From Sulfurovum sp. AR (GTDB lineage: Bacteria > Campylobacterota > Campylobacteria > Campylobacterales > Sulfurovaceae): a DNA stretch of 64,000 bases. The notes beneath the pieces were generated by a model. It did no database searches and was not told where the DNA came from. It saw only the letters and a list, made by a program, of their open reading frames with translations. Shown piece after piece: positions 45,266-55,103 of the stretch (position 1 is the first letter of the stretch; every line of letters begins with the position of its first letter). The translations under genes were made by a program, and so were the position numbers. The DNA lies in NCBI RefSeq assembly GCF_000296775.1, contig NZ_AJLE01000006.1, positions 372,001 through 436,000 of the forward strand. The letters run 5' to 3'.

Positions 45266-45559
45266 TTACTCTACCACCAATCGATTGACTACTATGCCTG
45301 AACCTTCAACGGAACGCGCTACCGAACCTGCCAAAAATTTCTGCTTTTGCGTATGAACGGTACCCCATAAAATGTTTTTACCGTTTTGTGTATCCACTTT
45401 AATATCCATATCACGTAATGCCTGCGTTGTGAACAGTTTATCTTGTATATCAGAAGCAGAACCTGCCTTGGCTACCGAACGGTATACCGATCTGTTGTCA
45501 CTGCAGCCATGTAAACATAATCCTGTAACCATCCCCATCGCAAGCAAACCTTTAGTCAT
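45266..45559 (-). CDS. BON-domain lipoprotein
   Basis: A 97-residue protein with a signal ending CLHGC, an imperfect lipobox with the lipidated Cys at about 19. The rest fits one BON domain: DIQDKLFTTQALRDMDIKV, GKNILWGTV, VARSVEGSGIVVNRLVV. BON proteins such as OsmY and DolP act at the outer membrane. It lies 11 nt after panB and 3 nt before ruvB. Confidence 0.78.
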   Translation of the reverse strand: MTKGLLAMGMVTGLCLHGCSDNRSVYRSVAKAGSASDIQDKLFTTQALRDMDIKVDTQNGKNILWGTVHTQKQKFLAGSVARSVEGSGIVVNRLVVE

Positions 45560-45570
45560 TTTCCACTGTC

Positions 45571-46383
45571 TTAATAGGTATATTCATCACTAGGAAATTC
45601 TCTGGCTTTGACTTCATTGCGATAGGCCTCAAGCCCTTCACGTACCTGTTTTGCCCCATCAAAATACTGCTTGACAAACTTCGGTTTAAAGGCTTCAAAG
45701 AATCCAAACATATCACTCCAGACAAGCACCTGCCCATCAGTAGCATTCCCTGCCCCTATACCGATGGTCGGGACAGAGACCGCTTCAGTAATCGCTTTAG
45801 CTGCTTCTGCTTTCACCCCTTCCACTACGATGGCAAATGCACCGGCTGCTTCGATTGCCTTGGCATCTTCAATCAGTTTATCAATATCAGCCTGGTCTTT
45901 TCCACGTATTTTATAGCCACCCTCACTGCGTATGAACTGTGGCATGAGTCCTATGTGTCCAAGTACAGCAATGGAGTTTTGTGTCAATGCCTCAATGATA
46001 TGCGCTCTCTCTTTACCGCCCTCTATCTTGACCGCTTGTGCGTTGGTCTCCTGATACACTCTTGTTGCATTTTTGACTGCAACTTCAGGTGACGTATACG
46101 TACCAAAAGGCATATCCATGACGATCACAGGTAACGTTGCGCCATTACATACGGCTTGTGTATGGTAGATCATCTGATCCATGGTTGCAGACAGTGTATC
46201 TTCTTTTCCCAGAAAACTCATATTAAGACTGTCGCCGACAAGTATCATCTCTACTTCACCATCAAAAATCTGTGCAAACAATGCATCATACGCTGTCACC
46301 ATAGTAATAGGTTCAACGCCTTTCATCTTTCCAATGGCCGGTAAAGTGACTTTTTTGTCTATTTTTGGGGTATGAATACTCAT
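45571..46383 (-). CDS. panB: 3-methyl-2-oxobutanoate hydroxymethyltransferase
   Basis: First committed step of pantothenate synthesis, using methylene-THF. The 270-residue barrel has the metal-binding VGDSLNM, KIEGG and GIGAGNATDGQVLV blocks. GGAAG precedes ATG 46383. It heads the panB-BON-ruvB string and is divergent from trpA. Confidence 0.96.
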   Translation of the reverse strand: MSIHTPKIDKKVTLPAIGKMKGVEPITMVTAYDALFAQIFDGEVEMILVGDSLNMSFLGKEDTLSATMDQMIYHTQAVCNGATLPVIVMDMPFGTYTSPEVAVKNATRVYQETNAQAVKIEGGKERAHIIEALTQNSIAVLGHIGLMPQFIRSEGGYKIRGKDQADIDKLIEDAKAIEAAGAFAIVVEGVKAEAAKAITEAVSVPTIGIGAGNATDGQVLVWSDMFGFFEAFKPKFVKQYFDGAKQVREGLEAYRNEVKAREFPSDEYTY

Positions 46384-46506
46384 AGTCTTCCTACATAATT
46401 AAGTATTTCCTACACGTTCTTGCTTTACTTAGAGCGCTTCGGTTTAGACACTCAAGAGAATAAACTCTCCTTCTTATCTCATTTGTCTCATTTTATCTAA
46501 AAAATG

Positions 46507-46512
46507 TATAAT
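46507..46512 (+). promoter_or_regulatory. Probable -10 box of trpA
   Basis: TATAAT lies 40 nt before the TTG start of trpA. It overlaps the upstream in-frame ATG at 46504, which argues against that ATG being the start. Confidence 0.6.
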
Positions 46513-46551
46513 AACAAAAATATATTACATATTGTCATAAAAGAGTTCACA

Positions 46552-47292
46552 TTGAAAAATTTAGTTGCCTATATTACCACCGGTTTTCCTTCATTGGAAT
46601 TTACTGTAGATGCCGCTTTGGCTTTGGCAGAAGCAGGTGTAGATACCCTTGAACTGGGCATGCCTTTTTCAGACCCTGTAGCCGATGGTCCTGTCATTGA
46701 AAAAGCCAACCTGAAAGCCTTGGAAAACGGTTTTAAACTTGACCATCTGTTTGAAGTGTCTGCGAAGATAACGCCCCATATAGATACATTATGGATGGGA
46801 TACTTCAACCCTTTTTACCACAAAGGACTAGAGACTTTCATCACTGAAGCAAACAAAGCCGGTGTGAACGGTTTCATCATTCCAGACCTTCCTTTAGAAG
46901 AAGCAAAACCTTATAAACCGGCCATAGAAGCCGCAGGTTTGACCCTGATAGATTTCATTGCGCCTACAGACTCCAAAGCACGGATAGAGCAGATTGTGAC
47001 GGATGCAAAAAAATTCATCTACCTAGTGGCATATGCAGGTATTACAGGTTCTGGACAGAGTGAAGATCTGCAGCCGATCATCACAGATATCAAAGCATTT
47101 ACAGATACACCGGTCTATGTAGGATTCGGAGTAGATGAAAACACTGCCAAAGATAAAGCCAAAGGTGTAGATGGGGTGATCGTTGGTTCTGCTTTTGTCA
47201 AAGTGCTTTTAGATGAACATTTGAGTGATAGCCAAAAGATTACAAAGATCTCTGCTATTGCAAAAGAGATCAAAGAAAAAATAAACAGCTAA
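46552..47292 (+). CDS. trpA: Tryptophan synthase alpha subunit
   Basis: Releases indole from indole-glycerol phosphate. The barrel has the catalytic Glu in LELGMPFSDPVADGP and Asp in PDLPLEEA, and the phosphate-binding GVDGVIVGSAFV. The open frame begins at ATG 46504, but that lies in the -10 box. TTG 46552, with AAAGAG upstream, gives MKNLVAYITTGFP, the family N-terminus (246 residues). TrpB is not adjacent. Confidence 0.92.
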   Translation: MKNLVAYITTGFPSLEFTVDAALALAEAGVDTLELGMPFSDPVADGPVIEKANLKALENGFKLDHLFEVSAKITPHIDTLWMGYFNPFYHKGLETFITEANKAGVNGFIIPDLPLEEAKPYKPAIEAAGLTLIDFIAPTDSKARIEQIVTDAKKFIYLVAYAGITGSGQSEDLQPIITDIKAFTDTPVYVGFGVDENTAKDKAKGVDGVIVGSAFVKVLLDEHLSDSQKITKISAIAKEIKEKINS

Positions 47293-47304
47293 AAGGAGCA
47301 TATG

Positions 47305-47406
47305 ATGGATCCAGGTATAAAAATTGGTATTATTCTGTTAGTTGCATCGATTATTATCGTGGGTGGCGGATATTACTATATGACCAAAAAGCTCCCCAAA
47401 GAGTAA
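47305..47406 (+). CDS. 33-residue single-pass membrane protein
   Basis: Starts at the second of two adjacent ATGs (47302, 47305); AGGAG lies 6 nt before the latter. One hydrophobic segment (about 7-23, rich in Ile/Gly) is followed by YYYMTKKLPKE, so the C-terminus should be cytoplasmic by the positive-inside rule. It lies 12 nt after trpA. Too short for family recognition, but the ribosome site, membrane helix and spacing support it. Confidence 0.7.
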   Translation: MDPGIKIGIILLVASIIIVGGGYYYMTKKLPKE

Positions 47407-47477
47407 TTATTCAACCATAAAAGTGTATTAAATAATTTCGAGTATAATACTCTGAATTACAGAAAGGGTTATACTCT

Positions 47478-48290
47478 ATGGAACATTTTATCTGGAACGT
47501 CAATCCCAATATCTTAGAATTAGGTCCTTTACAGCTTCGTTGGTACGGTCTGCTCTTTGTGGGTTCATTTTTTCTTGGACTGATGATCCTCACCAAGATC
47601 TATAAACGCGAAGGCAAAGATCCTGCTGTTCTTGATTCCATGCTGATTTATGTCATGGTAGGTGCAGTACTGGGTTCGCGTTTGGTACACTGTTTCTTCT
47701 ATGAACCGGAGTTTTATCTCTCCCATCCCCTCGAGATACTTAAAGTATGGAAAGGCGGGCTTGCGAGCCATGGTGGACTTGCAGGTGTACTGATCGCACT
47801 TTATCTGTTTGCAAAACGCTATCACACATCCTATATGTGGCTACTTTCACGTGTTTCCATACCTGGTGCACTGACTGCGGCCTTTGTGCGTTTTGGTAAT
47901 CTTTTCAATTCAGAGATACTGGGACTCCCGAGTGACAAACCCTGGGCTATCATCTTTGCACGTGTCGATATGGTCCCTAGACACCCCGTGCAACTCTATG
48001 AAGCATTTTCCTATATTATTATTTTCCTCCTATTGATTGTCATCTATCGTAAAGTGACGCCTGCTTTTGCAACCAAGATACTTCCTGCTGTCTTTTTAAT
48101 TACCGTCTTTACTGCGCGTTTCTTTTTGGAATATACCAAAACCAGGCAGGCAGCCTATACGACAGATCTTCCTTTTACAACAGGTCAGATGTTAAGTATA
48201 CCTTATATAATATTGGGTATCTTATGGATGATATGGGCATTTAAAAGTGTATCGAAGGATCAAAAATATGACAAAGCCTCTCATAGCTAA
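47478..48290 (+). CDS. lgt: Prolipoprotein diacylglyceryl transferase
   Basis: Transfers diacylglycerol to the lipobox Cys of prolipoproteins. The 270-residue polytopic protein has GGLASHGGL, the Lgt signature RFGNLFNSEILG, and HPVQLYEA. AAAGGG precedes ATG 47478. Its 3' end overlaps the next gene by 23 nt. It would modify the lipoproteins at 25795 and 45266. Confidence 0.96.
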   Translation: MEHFIWNVNPNILELGPLQLRWYGLLFVGSFFLGLMILTKIYKREGKDPAVLDSMLIYVMVGAVLGSRLVHCFFYEPEFYLSHPLEILKVWKGGLASHGGLAGVLIALYLFAKRYHTSYMWLLSRVSIPGALTAAFVRFGNLFNSEILGLPSDKPWAIIFARVDMVPRHPVQLYEAFSYIIIFLLLIVIYRKVTPAFATKILPAVFLITVFTARFFLEYTKTRQAAYTTDLPFTTGQMLSIPYIILGILWMIWAFKSVSKDQKYDKASHS

Positions 48291-51200
48291 ATATGCACTC
48301 GGTATTGACATCGGTTCAACAACCGTAAAATACGTCGTGTGCGATGAACATTTTAATATACTCCAAAAAGCCTATACCCCCCACGATACCAAACAAGCCC
48401 CGACACTTTTAAGACTCCTTCAAGAACTCTCCCTTGCACACCCTGATATCTATAACCACATAGACAAAGTCTACATCACCGGTTCGGGAGCCACCCGTAT
48501 AGCACCCACGATCAATGCACGTTTTGTACAAGAGGTGAATGCTGTTGTCCTGGCCGTTGAACATCTCCATCCTGATGTAAGGGCTGTTGTCGAACTAGGC
48601 GGACAGGATGCGAAGATCATGCATTTTAAAGTCAGTGAGGATGGTAAGAAGTCCGTACTTAGCTCTATGAATGACAAATGTGCCTCAGGTACGGGTGCAA
48701 CGATCGAGAAATGTACGATGAAAGTAGGCATGGAAAGCGATGAGGTTCAGAAACTTTCTTTTGAAACAGACAAACTTCACCATGTTGCAGCCAAGTGCGG
48801 GGTCTTTGCCGAAACAGACATCGTAAACCTTGTCAAAACCTCTGTTCCTTCGCATGAGATCATGAACTCACTTGCTGATGCCATCGTGATGCAAAATCTC
48901 ACTGTCCTGACACGTGGGAATACCCTGATGCCTAAAGTCCTGCTTCTTGGAGGTCCCAACACTTACCTGCCATTTTTACAGGAGTGTTGGCGTATGCGTA
49001 TCAGTGAACTATGGGATGAGCGTGGTGTACAGTATGACAAAGAGAAGATCAATGAACTCATCATCGTACCTGACAATGCCCAGTATTATGCTGCGTTAGG
49101 GGCCGTGATCTTTGGTGAAGGCGAAGCGAACCATGACAAACCTTTTACAGGTCTTATACAGCTTAAAACCCTGGTCGACACAGGAGGAGTGACACAAAAT
49201 GAGAATGATGATACCCCTCTGGTTTCCAGCCCTGAAGAGTTACAAGCCTTTCAAGAAGAGTACACGATCAAAACGTTCACCCCTCCTCTACTCACAGAAA
49301 AAACCACCTGTTTCTTGGGTATAGACGGAGGTTCCACCTCTTCCAAAGCAGTCTTGTGTGATGCACAAGGAGAACTGCTATTGAAGGTCTATCAACTCTC
49401 CAAAGGGAACCCCATAGAAGATACCCTGGAGTTACTACAGAAAATACAGGTACAAGACCCACATCACTTCTATGACATCCAGGGCTTAGGTGTAACAGGT
49501 TACGCCGCGGATGTACTCGGCGGTGCACTCAATGCAGACGCGAATATCATCGAAACCATCGCACATATGAAAAGTGCACAAAAAGCCTTCGGAGAAGATA
49601 TCAATGTCATCTGTGATATCGGAGGGCAGGATATCAAAGTGCTTTTCATGGAAAACGGCATGATGAAAAATTTCCGTCTTTCCAACCAATGTTCTGCAGG
49701 TAATGGTACCCTGCTTCAAAGTATGGCAAAACAGTTTGGTGTCCCTGTAGAAAACTACGCAGACACCGCCTTTACAGCCAAAAAAGCGCCACTCTTTAAC
49801 TATGGTTGTGCGGTGTTCCTGGACACTGACAGGGTCAACTTTCAAAAAGAGGGCTACAGCAAAGAAGAACTCTTTGCAGGCATTGCCAAAGTCTTGCCTA
49901 AAAATGTCTGGCAGTATGTCGTACAGGCACCCAACCTCGCTGCTTTTGGAGACCATTTTGTGCTGCAAGGTGGTACCCAGTACAATCAAGCTGCCCTTAA
50001 AGCCCAAGTAGACTATATCAAAGAGAAAGTACCGCATGCCAGAGTAGATGTACACCCTCATCCCGGAGAAGCCGGTGCCTATGGTGCAGCACTAGAAGCC
50101 AAAGATATGGTCGAGCAACGAGGGTATGCGACCTTTGTCGGTATGGAAGAAGCATTACAGATGACCTACACCTCCAGAACCGATGAGAGCACACGTTGTC
50201 ACTTTTGCAGTATCAACTGTTCACGTACCTTTATAGACACACAAACCCCTTCATCTGACACTGTACGTTACATCGCAGGATTCTCATGTGAAGAGGGTAC
50301 CGTGGAGTCCCATGAAGCACTCAAACTACTCAAAGAGGGGAGAAAAGCATTACAGAAAAACACCCCTAACCTTGTCAAAAAAGAGTCCATGTCACTCTTT
50401 GCACCTACCTATGACCTGGAGACAAAACCTACAACTGCAACTCAAGTCAAAGAGCAACAGGTCAAAGTGACACTGGGTGGCTGGGGACCGACATTAAGAA
50501 AAGAGGTCACCAGAAACTTTTTGGAAAGTAGCCAAGAGAGTAAAACTTACAGAAAGAATCTGCAGATAGCCATACCCAAAGTGCTGAACGTTTACTCTTT
50601 GGCCCCTTTTTTACGTACCTATCTCGAAGCACTTGACCTTAGTCCTATGAACATACAGTTTTCAGGTTTTTCCAATGAAGACATGTTCCTGGAAGGGGCA
50701 AAATACGGCTCCGTAGATTCTTGCTACCCGGCAAAAGTGGCCCAATCTCATGTCTATTCACTGATGTACTCTAAAAAGTTTTCCAAAAAACACTTTGATC
50801 ATCTCTGGTTCCCTGCGGTCACCCATCTTCCCGGCTATCTCAAACATACGATGGGCCAAACATCCTGTCCTATCATCTCAGGTACACCAAAAGTAGTCTA
50901 CTCTGCCTTCACCAAAGAGAAAAACCTCTTTGAAGAAAAAGGCATTGATTACGTAGAAGATGCACTCAATTTTGACAACCATGACTTACTGAAAAAACAG
51001 CTTTTTCATACCTGGGGAGATAAACTCCGTATCACTGAAGATGAGAATAACTGGGCAGTAGAGCAGGCATGGAAAGCGTTGGATCAAAATGATGCGAAGA
51101 TCATGCAGGAGGGACGCAGTATCTTAGATGAAGCTGTTGCTAATGACGAGATCGTGATCTTACTGCTAGGACGTCCTTACCATTCAGACCCGGGACTGAA

Positions 51201-51669
51201 CCATGAAGTCTTGGACGAATTCCAATCCTTAGGGTTTAAAACACTCTCCATGCGTGCCATTCCCAAAGATGAAGATTATCTGATGCAGTACTTCCAAGAG
51301 GATGTCGACTTTGGTTATGTTGAATCCCCTTATGACATACGCGATGTATGGGCAGAGAACTTTTCAACCAATTCTGCACAAAAGGTCTGGGCAGCCAAAT
51401 TTGCAGCACGGCATCCTAATGTTGCCGTACTTGACCTTTCCAGTTTCAAATGCGGTCATGATGCACCGACCTACGCGATCATTGATAAAATATTAGGGGC
51501 AAGCCGTACACCACACTTGACCCTACATGATATCGATGCCAACAAACCCGGCGGATCCATAAAAATACGTGTGAAGACCTTTGCCTATACACTGGAACAA
51601 TATCAAAAACGACTTACCCATCCACAACAGACAACGCACAATCCAACACAAGAGGAGATAAGAGTATGA
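48268..51669 (+). CDS. Acyl-CoA dehydratase activase, double BadF/HgdC ATPase
   Basis: A 1133-residue protein with two tandem BadF/BadG/HgdC ATPase domains. Domain 1 has GIDIGSTTVK, GGQDAK, and cluster cysteines C138 (CASGTGAT) and C177 (KCGVF). Domain 2 has GIDGGSTSSK, GGQDIK, NQCSAGNGT and YGCAVF. A CxxC pair (CHFCSINC) and a DUF2229-like region follow. HgdC-type proteins use ATP to push one electron into 2-hydroxyacyl-CoA dehydratases; the substrate here is unknown. ATG 48268 has GAAGGA upstream. It overlaps the next gene by 4 nt. Confidence 0.9.
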   Translation: MTKPLIAKYALGIDIGSTTVKYVVCDEHFNILQKAYTPHDTKQAPTLLRLLQELSLAHPDIYNHIDKVYITGSGATRIAPTINARFVQEVNAVVLAVEHLHPDVRAVVELGGQDAKIMHFKVSEDGKKSVLSSMNDKCASGTGATIEKCTMKVGMESDEVQKLSFETDKLHHVAAKCGVFAETDIVNLVKTSVPSHEIMNSLADAIVMQNLTVLTRGNTLMPKVLLLGGPNTYLPFLQECWRMRISELWDERGVQYDKEKINELIIVPDNAQYYAALGAVIFGEGEANHDKPFTGLIQLKTLVDTGGVTQNENDDTPLVSSPEELQAFQEEYTIKTFTPPLLTEKTTCFLGIDGGSTSSKAVLCDAQGELLLKVYQLSKGNPIEDTLELLQKIQVQDPHHFYDIQGLGVTGYAADVLGGALNADANIIETIAHMKSAQKAFGEDINVICDIGGQDIKVLFMENGMMKNFRLSNQCSAGNGTLLQSMAKQFGVPVENYADTAFTAKKAPLFNYGCAVFLDTDRVNFQKEGYSKEELFAGIAKVLPKNVWQYVVQAPNLAAFGDHFVLQGGTQYNQAALKAQVDYIKEKVPHARVDVHPHPGEAGAYGAALEAKDMVEQRGYATFVGMEEALQMTYTSRTDESTRCHFCSINCSRTFIDTQTPSSDTVRYIAGFSCEEGTVESHEALKLLKEGRKALQKNTPNLVKKESMSLFAPTYDLETKPTTATQVKEQQVKVTLGGWGPTLRKEVTRNFLESSQESKTYRKNLQIAIPKVLNVYSLAPFLRTYLEALDLSPMNIQFSGFSNEDMFLEGAKYGSVDSCYPAKVAQSHVYSLMYSKKFSKKHFDHLWFPAVTHLPGYLKHTMGQTSCPIISGTPKVVYSAFTKEKNLFEEKGIDYVEDALNFDNHDLLKKQLFHTWGDKLRITEDENNWAVEQAWKALDQNDAKIMQEGRSILDEAVANDEIVILLLGRPYHSDPGLNHEVLDEFQSLGFKTLSMRAIPKDEDYLMQYFQEDVDFGYVESPYDIRDVWAENFSTNSAQKVWAAKFAARHPNVAVLDLSSFKCGHDAPTYAIIDKILGASRTPHLTLHDIDANKPGGSIKIRVKTFAYTLEQYQKRLTHPQQTTHNPTQEEIRV

Positions 51670-53186
51670 GTGAAGTATGCAGTAACATGAGACCTCCCCA
51701 AAGTAATGGTGATCTGTCGTTCATCAATACAACCCAGACACAATGGAGAGATGTACCACAAGAAACTATCAAGTATGCACCCAAAAAGGAAACTATTCTG
51801 CTTTCGGGTGGATTGACCATTTTGCAGGATAAGCTCATACAGTCTGCCCTGCAGTCACTGGGGGAGAATTATATCTCTATCCCCAACCCCGATTTTGAAT
51901 CTTTTCAAAAAGGGAAAGCTTTTGGAAACAGAGGCCAGTGCAACCCTACCTATTTCACTGTCGGGAACCTTGTCAAATACTTACAAAAACTTCGTGATGA
52001 GAAGGGTCTGAGCAGTGAAGAGATTGTACGAAAATATGTCTACATCACTGCAGGTGGTTGTGGGCCTTGCCGTTTTGGCATGTATATTACCGAATACAAA
52101 AAAGCCTTGAGGGATGCAGGTTTTGATGGTCTCAGGATCACATCTTTTGACCACGACAAAGGCATTTTTCAGGGAGATGAGATCGATGATGGAATTTTGA
52201 ACTTCACCCCTCACTTTTTTATCACCCTCACCAAGGCGGTGATCATCGGTGATATCATGAATATACTTGGCTACAAGATGCGTCCTTATGAAGTAGAAGT
52301 TGGCAGTGTCGATGCAGCCATGAAACAGTGTGAAGATCTTGTCTCTGAAGCATTCTTAGAAAAAAAGAGTTTGGTAAAAACATTATGGAAATGCCGAAGG
52401 GTCTTGGAAGAGGTAAAACTCGACCGATTGCAGCCCAAAGCCAAGGTCATGGTCATGGGTGAATTTTGGGCGGCTATGACGGAAGGTGATGGAAACTACA
52501 ACCTGCATCGATTTTTAGAATCCGAGGGTGCAGAGTGTATACCTCAGCCTATCATCAACCGTTTGCTTTTAAATCTTTGGGAAGCAGAACGTGCTGTACA
52601 CAAAAGGGAAAATCTACAGGTTGAAGATGGCAACAAAATAGACTTCTCTTCTGTGAAAACACGGGTGCTTATCAAGCTGGGCAAGGCAGCGATCAAAACC
52701 CATTTCTCCCTCTATGCAAAAGCCATAGGTCTCCATGATTATGAGATACCTGACATGGATAAACTTGCCCGTTTGGGACAAGAGTACTATACACTTGACT
52801 GTGACGGGGGTGAAGGACATTTGGAAGTAGCACACCTCATCGAAAGTGTCAAAGAGAACATTTCACACCTTGTCATCTCCGTCAAACCTTTTGGATGTAT
52901 GCCCTCTTCCTCAGTCTCTGACGGGGTGCAGTCACTGGTCACAAGCCGTTTCCCTGAAGCCAATTTCCTTGCCATCGAAACATCAGGAGAAGGCGCAGCG
53001 AACTTTTACTCACGTGTACAGATGGCTCTGTTCAAAGCAAAACAATCGGCAAAAGAGGAGTTTGAAAATTTAACACTGCCAGAGGAGATACCGGATAGAA
53101 TACATAACTATCTCTATCAGCCTAAAAGTGAAAAAGCAGGTACTGCTTCACAATTAGTCGCAAGTCTAGAAGAGAGAAGGCTTTAA
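51666..53186 (+). CDS. 2-hydroxyacyl-CoA dehydratase-like partner protein (HgdB/C-associated)
   Basis: A 506-residue protein similar to the C-terminal half of large fused activase proteins, with conserved cysteines in GQCNPTYFT, GGCGPCRFG, and FGCMPSSSV that may hold an Fe-S cluster. In many bacteria this and the preceding gene are one ORF of about 1400 residues or more; here they are separate with a 4-nt ATGA overlap and a GGAG ribosome site. No HgdA, CoA transferase or other fermentation gene is nearby. Function is open. Confidence 0.85.
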   Translation: MSEVCSNMRPPQSNGDLSFINTTQTQWRDVPQETIKYAPKKETILLSGGLTILQDKLIQSALQSLGENYISIPNPDFESFQKGKAFGNRGQCNPTYFTVGNLVKYLQKLRDEKGLSSEEIVRKYVYITAGGCGPCRFGMYITEYKKALRDAGFDGLRITSFDHDKGIFQGDEIDDGILNFTPHFFITLTKAVIIGDIMNILGYKMRPYEVEVGSVDAAMKQCEDLVSEAFLEKKSLVKTLWKCRRVLEEVKLDRLQPKAKVMVMGEFWAAMTEGDGNYNLHRFLESEGAECIPQPIINRLLLNLWEAERAVHKRENLQVEDGNKIDFSSVKTRVLIKLGKAAIKTHFSLYAKAIGLHDYEIPDMDKLARLGQEYYTLDCDGGEGHLEVAHLIESVKENISHLVISVKPFGCMPSSSVSDGVQSLVTSRFPEANFLAIETSGEGAANFYSRVQMALFKAKQSAKEEFENLTLPEEIPDRIHNYLYQPKSEKAGTASQLVASLEERRL

Positions 53187-54511
53187 CTCTCTTCTGTCTT
53201 ATGGATAATTTCAGCCAGTTCTTCTTCTTGCTCTTCATCAATATCCAGTTCTTCAACTTCTCCTGCCTTTGTATCAGTAAACACTGACATCTCCAGCTCT
53301 TTTTCACTCTTAGCCACGACACAGGTCACGACAGCATCCCCTGTTACATTGACAGAAGTACGTATCATGTCAAGCAGTCTGTCAACACCCAAGATGAGTC
53401 CTATGCCTTCTACAGGAAGTCCTACCTGCACAAAGACCATAGAGAGCATGATTAGCCCTACACCGGGTACACCTGCTGTTCCTATGGAAGCCAGTACAGA
53501 CATGAGTATCACTGTCAGATAACCGCTTAATCCCAGTTCAACGCCATACATATTTGCTATAAAGACCGTAGCCACTCCCTGCATAATGGCCGTACCGTCC
53601 ATATTGATCGTGGCCCCAAAAGGTACCGTGAATGAAGCCACTGAGTTATCCACCCCCATACGCTTTGTCACAGATCTTAGTGTGACCGGTATCGTCGCAT
53701 TGGAACTTGCCGTAGAAAAAGCAAATACCTGAGCATCGCGTATCTTTTGTAAAAACATTTTGGGACTCAGCCCGGAAAAAAGTTTGAGCAGGATCATCAG
53801 CGTGCCAAAAAGATGCAGGAGCAATGCAGCCACAAGCACCAGTACATACCCGGCCAAGCTGATAAGAAGATCCAAACCGAGTTCAGAAATCGCTTTGGCA
53901 AGCAATGCAAACACAGCGACAGGTGCTACAGACATAATGATATTGACCATATGCATCATCGCTTCATTAAGTACTTCTACCCCCTCTGCAATGTTTTGTG
54001 CTTTTTTCCCTACCATTAAAAGTGAGATAGCAAACAAAATAGAAAAAAATATGATCTGCAACATATTTCCAGAAGAAAATGCATGAATGATATTGTCAGG
54101 GATAATGTTGATCAGTACTTCTGAAAGAGGTGGGGCATCCTTGGCTGTAAAAGTCGTTGCAGTTGTACCATTCGCACCAGAACCAGGGGCCACGATCATC
54201 GCCAAGCCTATGGCAGTAGCGATCGCGATAGCCGTCGTGAACATATAAAGTCCAAATGACTTTACCCCTACACTTCCCAACTTTCGCACATCTCCTATAC
54301 CCAGTACACCCGAGATAAGTGAAAAGAAGACCAAAGGGACCACAAGCATCTTCAGCGCGGTAATGAACATCTTTCCTATGATGTAAAAAACTCCTCCTAC
54401 AACATACTCCTGCACAAAGCTGCCTTCAGTGTTCCAGCCACCAACATTGATCACCAGCCCTACAATGATCCCCAAGAGCATCGCCCATAATACTTTTTGT
54501 GTGAGTGTCAT
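53183..54511 (-). CDS. Dicarboxylate/amino acid:cation symporter (DAACS)
   Basis: A 442-residue transporter of the GltP/DctA family with eight or more membrane segments, the SNATIPVTL serine-rich motif (re-entrant loop 1) and NMDGTAIMQG in TM7. Substrates are C4-dicarboxylates or glutamate/aspartate; sequence does not decide. The C-terminus carries a 40-residue acidic tail (EEVEELDIDEEQEEEL). It overlaps the previous gene end-to-end by 4 nt. Confidence 0.92.
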   Translation of the reverse strand: MTLTQKVLWAMLLGIIVGLVINVGGWNTEGSFVQEYVVGGVFYIIGKMFITALKMLVVPLVFFSLISGVLGIGDVRKLGSVGVKSFGLYMFTTAIAIATAIGLAMIVAPGSGANGTTATTFTAKDAPPLSEVLINIIPDNIIHAFSSGNMLQIIFFSILFAISLLMVGKKAQNIAEGVEVLNEAMMHMVNIIMSVAPVAVFALLAKAISELGLDLLISLAGYVLVLVAALLLHLFGTLMILLKLFSGLSPKMFLQKIRDAQVFAFSTASSNATIPVTLRSVTKRMGVDNSVASFTVPFGATINMDGTAIMQGVATVFIANMYGVELGLSGYLTVILMSVLASIGTAGVPGVGLIMLSMVFVQVGLPVEGIGLILGVDRLLDMIRTSVNVTGDAVVTCVVAKSEKELEMSVFTDTKAGEVEELDIDEEQEEELAEIIHKTEES

Positions 54512-54669
54512 ATATGTTGTTCCTCTTCCCTTATATTACCCAGATCCTAGATACCTATTTATCTATCTTTAAACCATATTTTATTTGTTTGTCTATCCGA
54601 AAAACCTACGTGTAATGGAGTCGATCAGGATTGCTGCATTATAACAAAAAACGTTATTTTCTCACCCTA

Positions 54670-54698
54670 TTGACAAATTAACTTAAAAGTGTTACACT
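54670..54698 (+). promoter_or_regulatory. Sigma-70 promoter of ssrA
   Basis: TTGACA (54670-54675) and TACACT (54693-54698) with a 17-nt spacer, the best -35/-10 pair in the window. Transcription would start about 13 nt before the mature tmRNA end. Confidence 0.85.
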
Positions 54699-54717
54699 CC
54701 GCCATCTTTACAGATAT

Positions 54718-55092
54718 GGGGATGACTTGGTTTCGACTGGAGTAGTCGGGGCTATGTGCATGTCGGACTGGGCAATTCCGTTACGCGGCCCACACGCGAA
54801 TAAACGCAAACAATACAGATTATCGTCCAGCTTACGCAGTAGCGTAAGTCATTAACCCCGCTAACGCGGAGGACTGCTTCGCCGGTGAGTGTCATCTTAA
54901 CCGGATTTTGAAGTATCACATCTGATGACTATGCTCCCTGGAAGCTATGCCAGGGTGTGAGAATTTTAGCTCGTCTTGTAAAGTTTTGAGTGTAGTACAA
55001 AGCAGGATTAAAATTAACAACACTGACTAAGCATGTAGAGTCATGGTTCTATCTATTTTAGGACAGGGGTTCAATTCCCCTCATCTCCACCA
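54718..55092 (+). ncRNA. ssrA: tmRNA
   Basis: Rescues stalled ribosomes. The ends form the acceptor stem GGGGATG (54718-54724) / CATCTCC (55082-55088), followed by A and an encoded CCA. The T-arm GGTTCAATTCC lies near 55067. The tag frame runs from GCA at 54806 to TAA at 54845-54847 and encodes ANNTDYRPAYAVA, close to Campylobacterota tags that begin ANN. It is a one-piece tmRNA of 375 nt. Confidence 0.97.
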
Positions 55093-55103
55093 ATTCACAA
55101 AAT

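Noticed and set aside
49486-50061. 191-residue leftward ORF inside the activase gene
   Set aside because: Antisense to conserved ATPase domain 2; Phe/His/Cys-rich translation with no domain.
51660-51675. Frameshift splitting one large activase gene
   Set aside because: The junction is a clean ATGA overlap with a ribosome site, and the second protein has a natural N-terminus, so two genes are more likely than an error.
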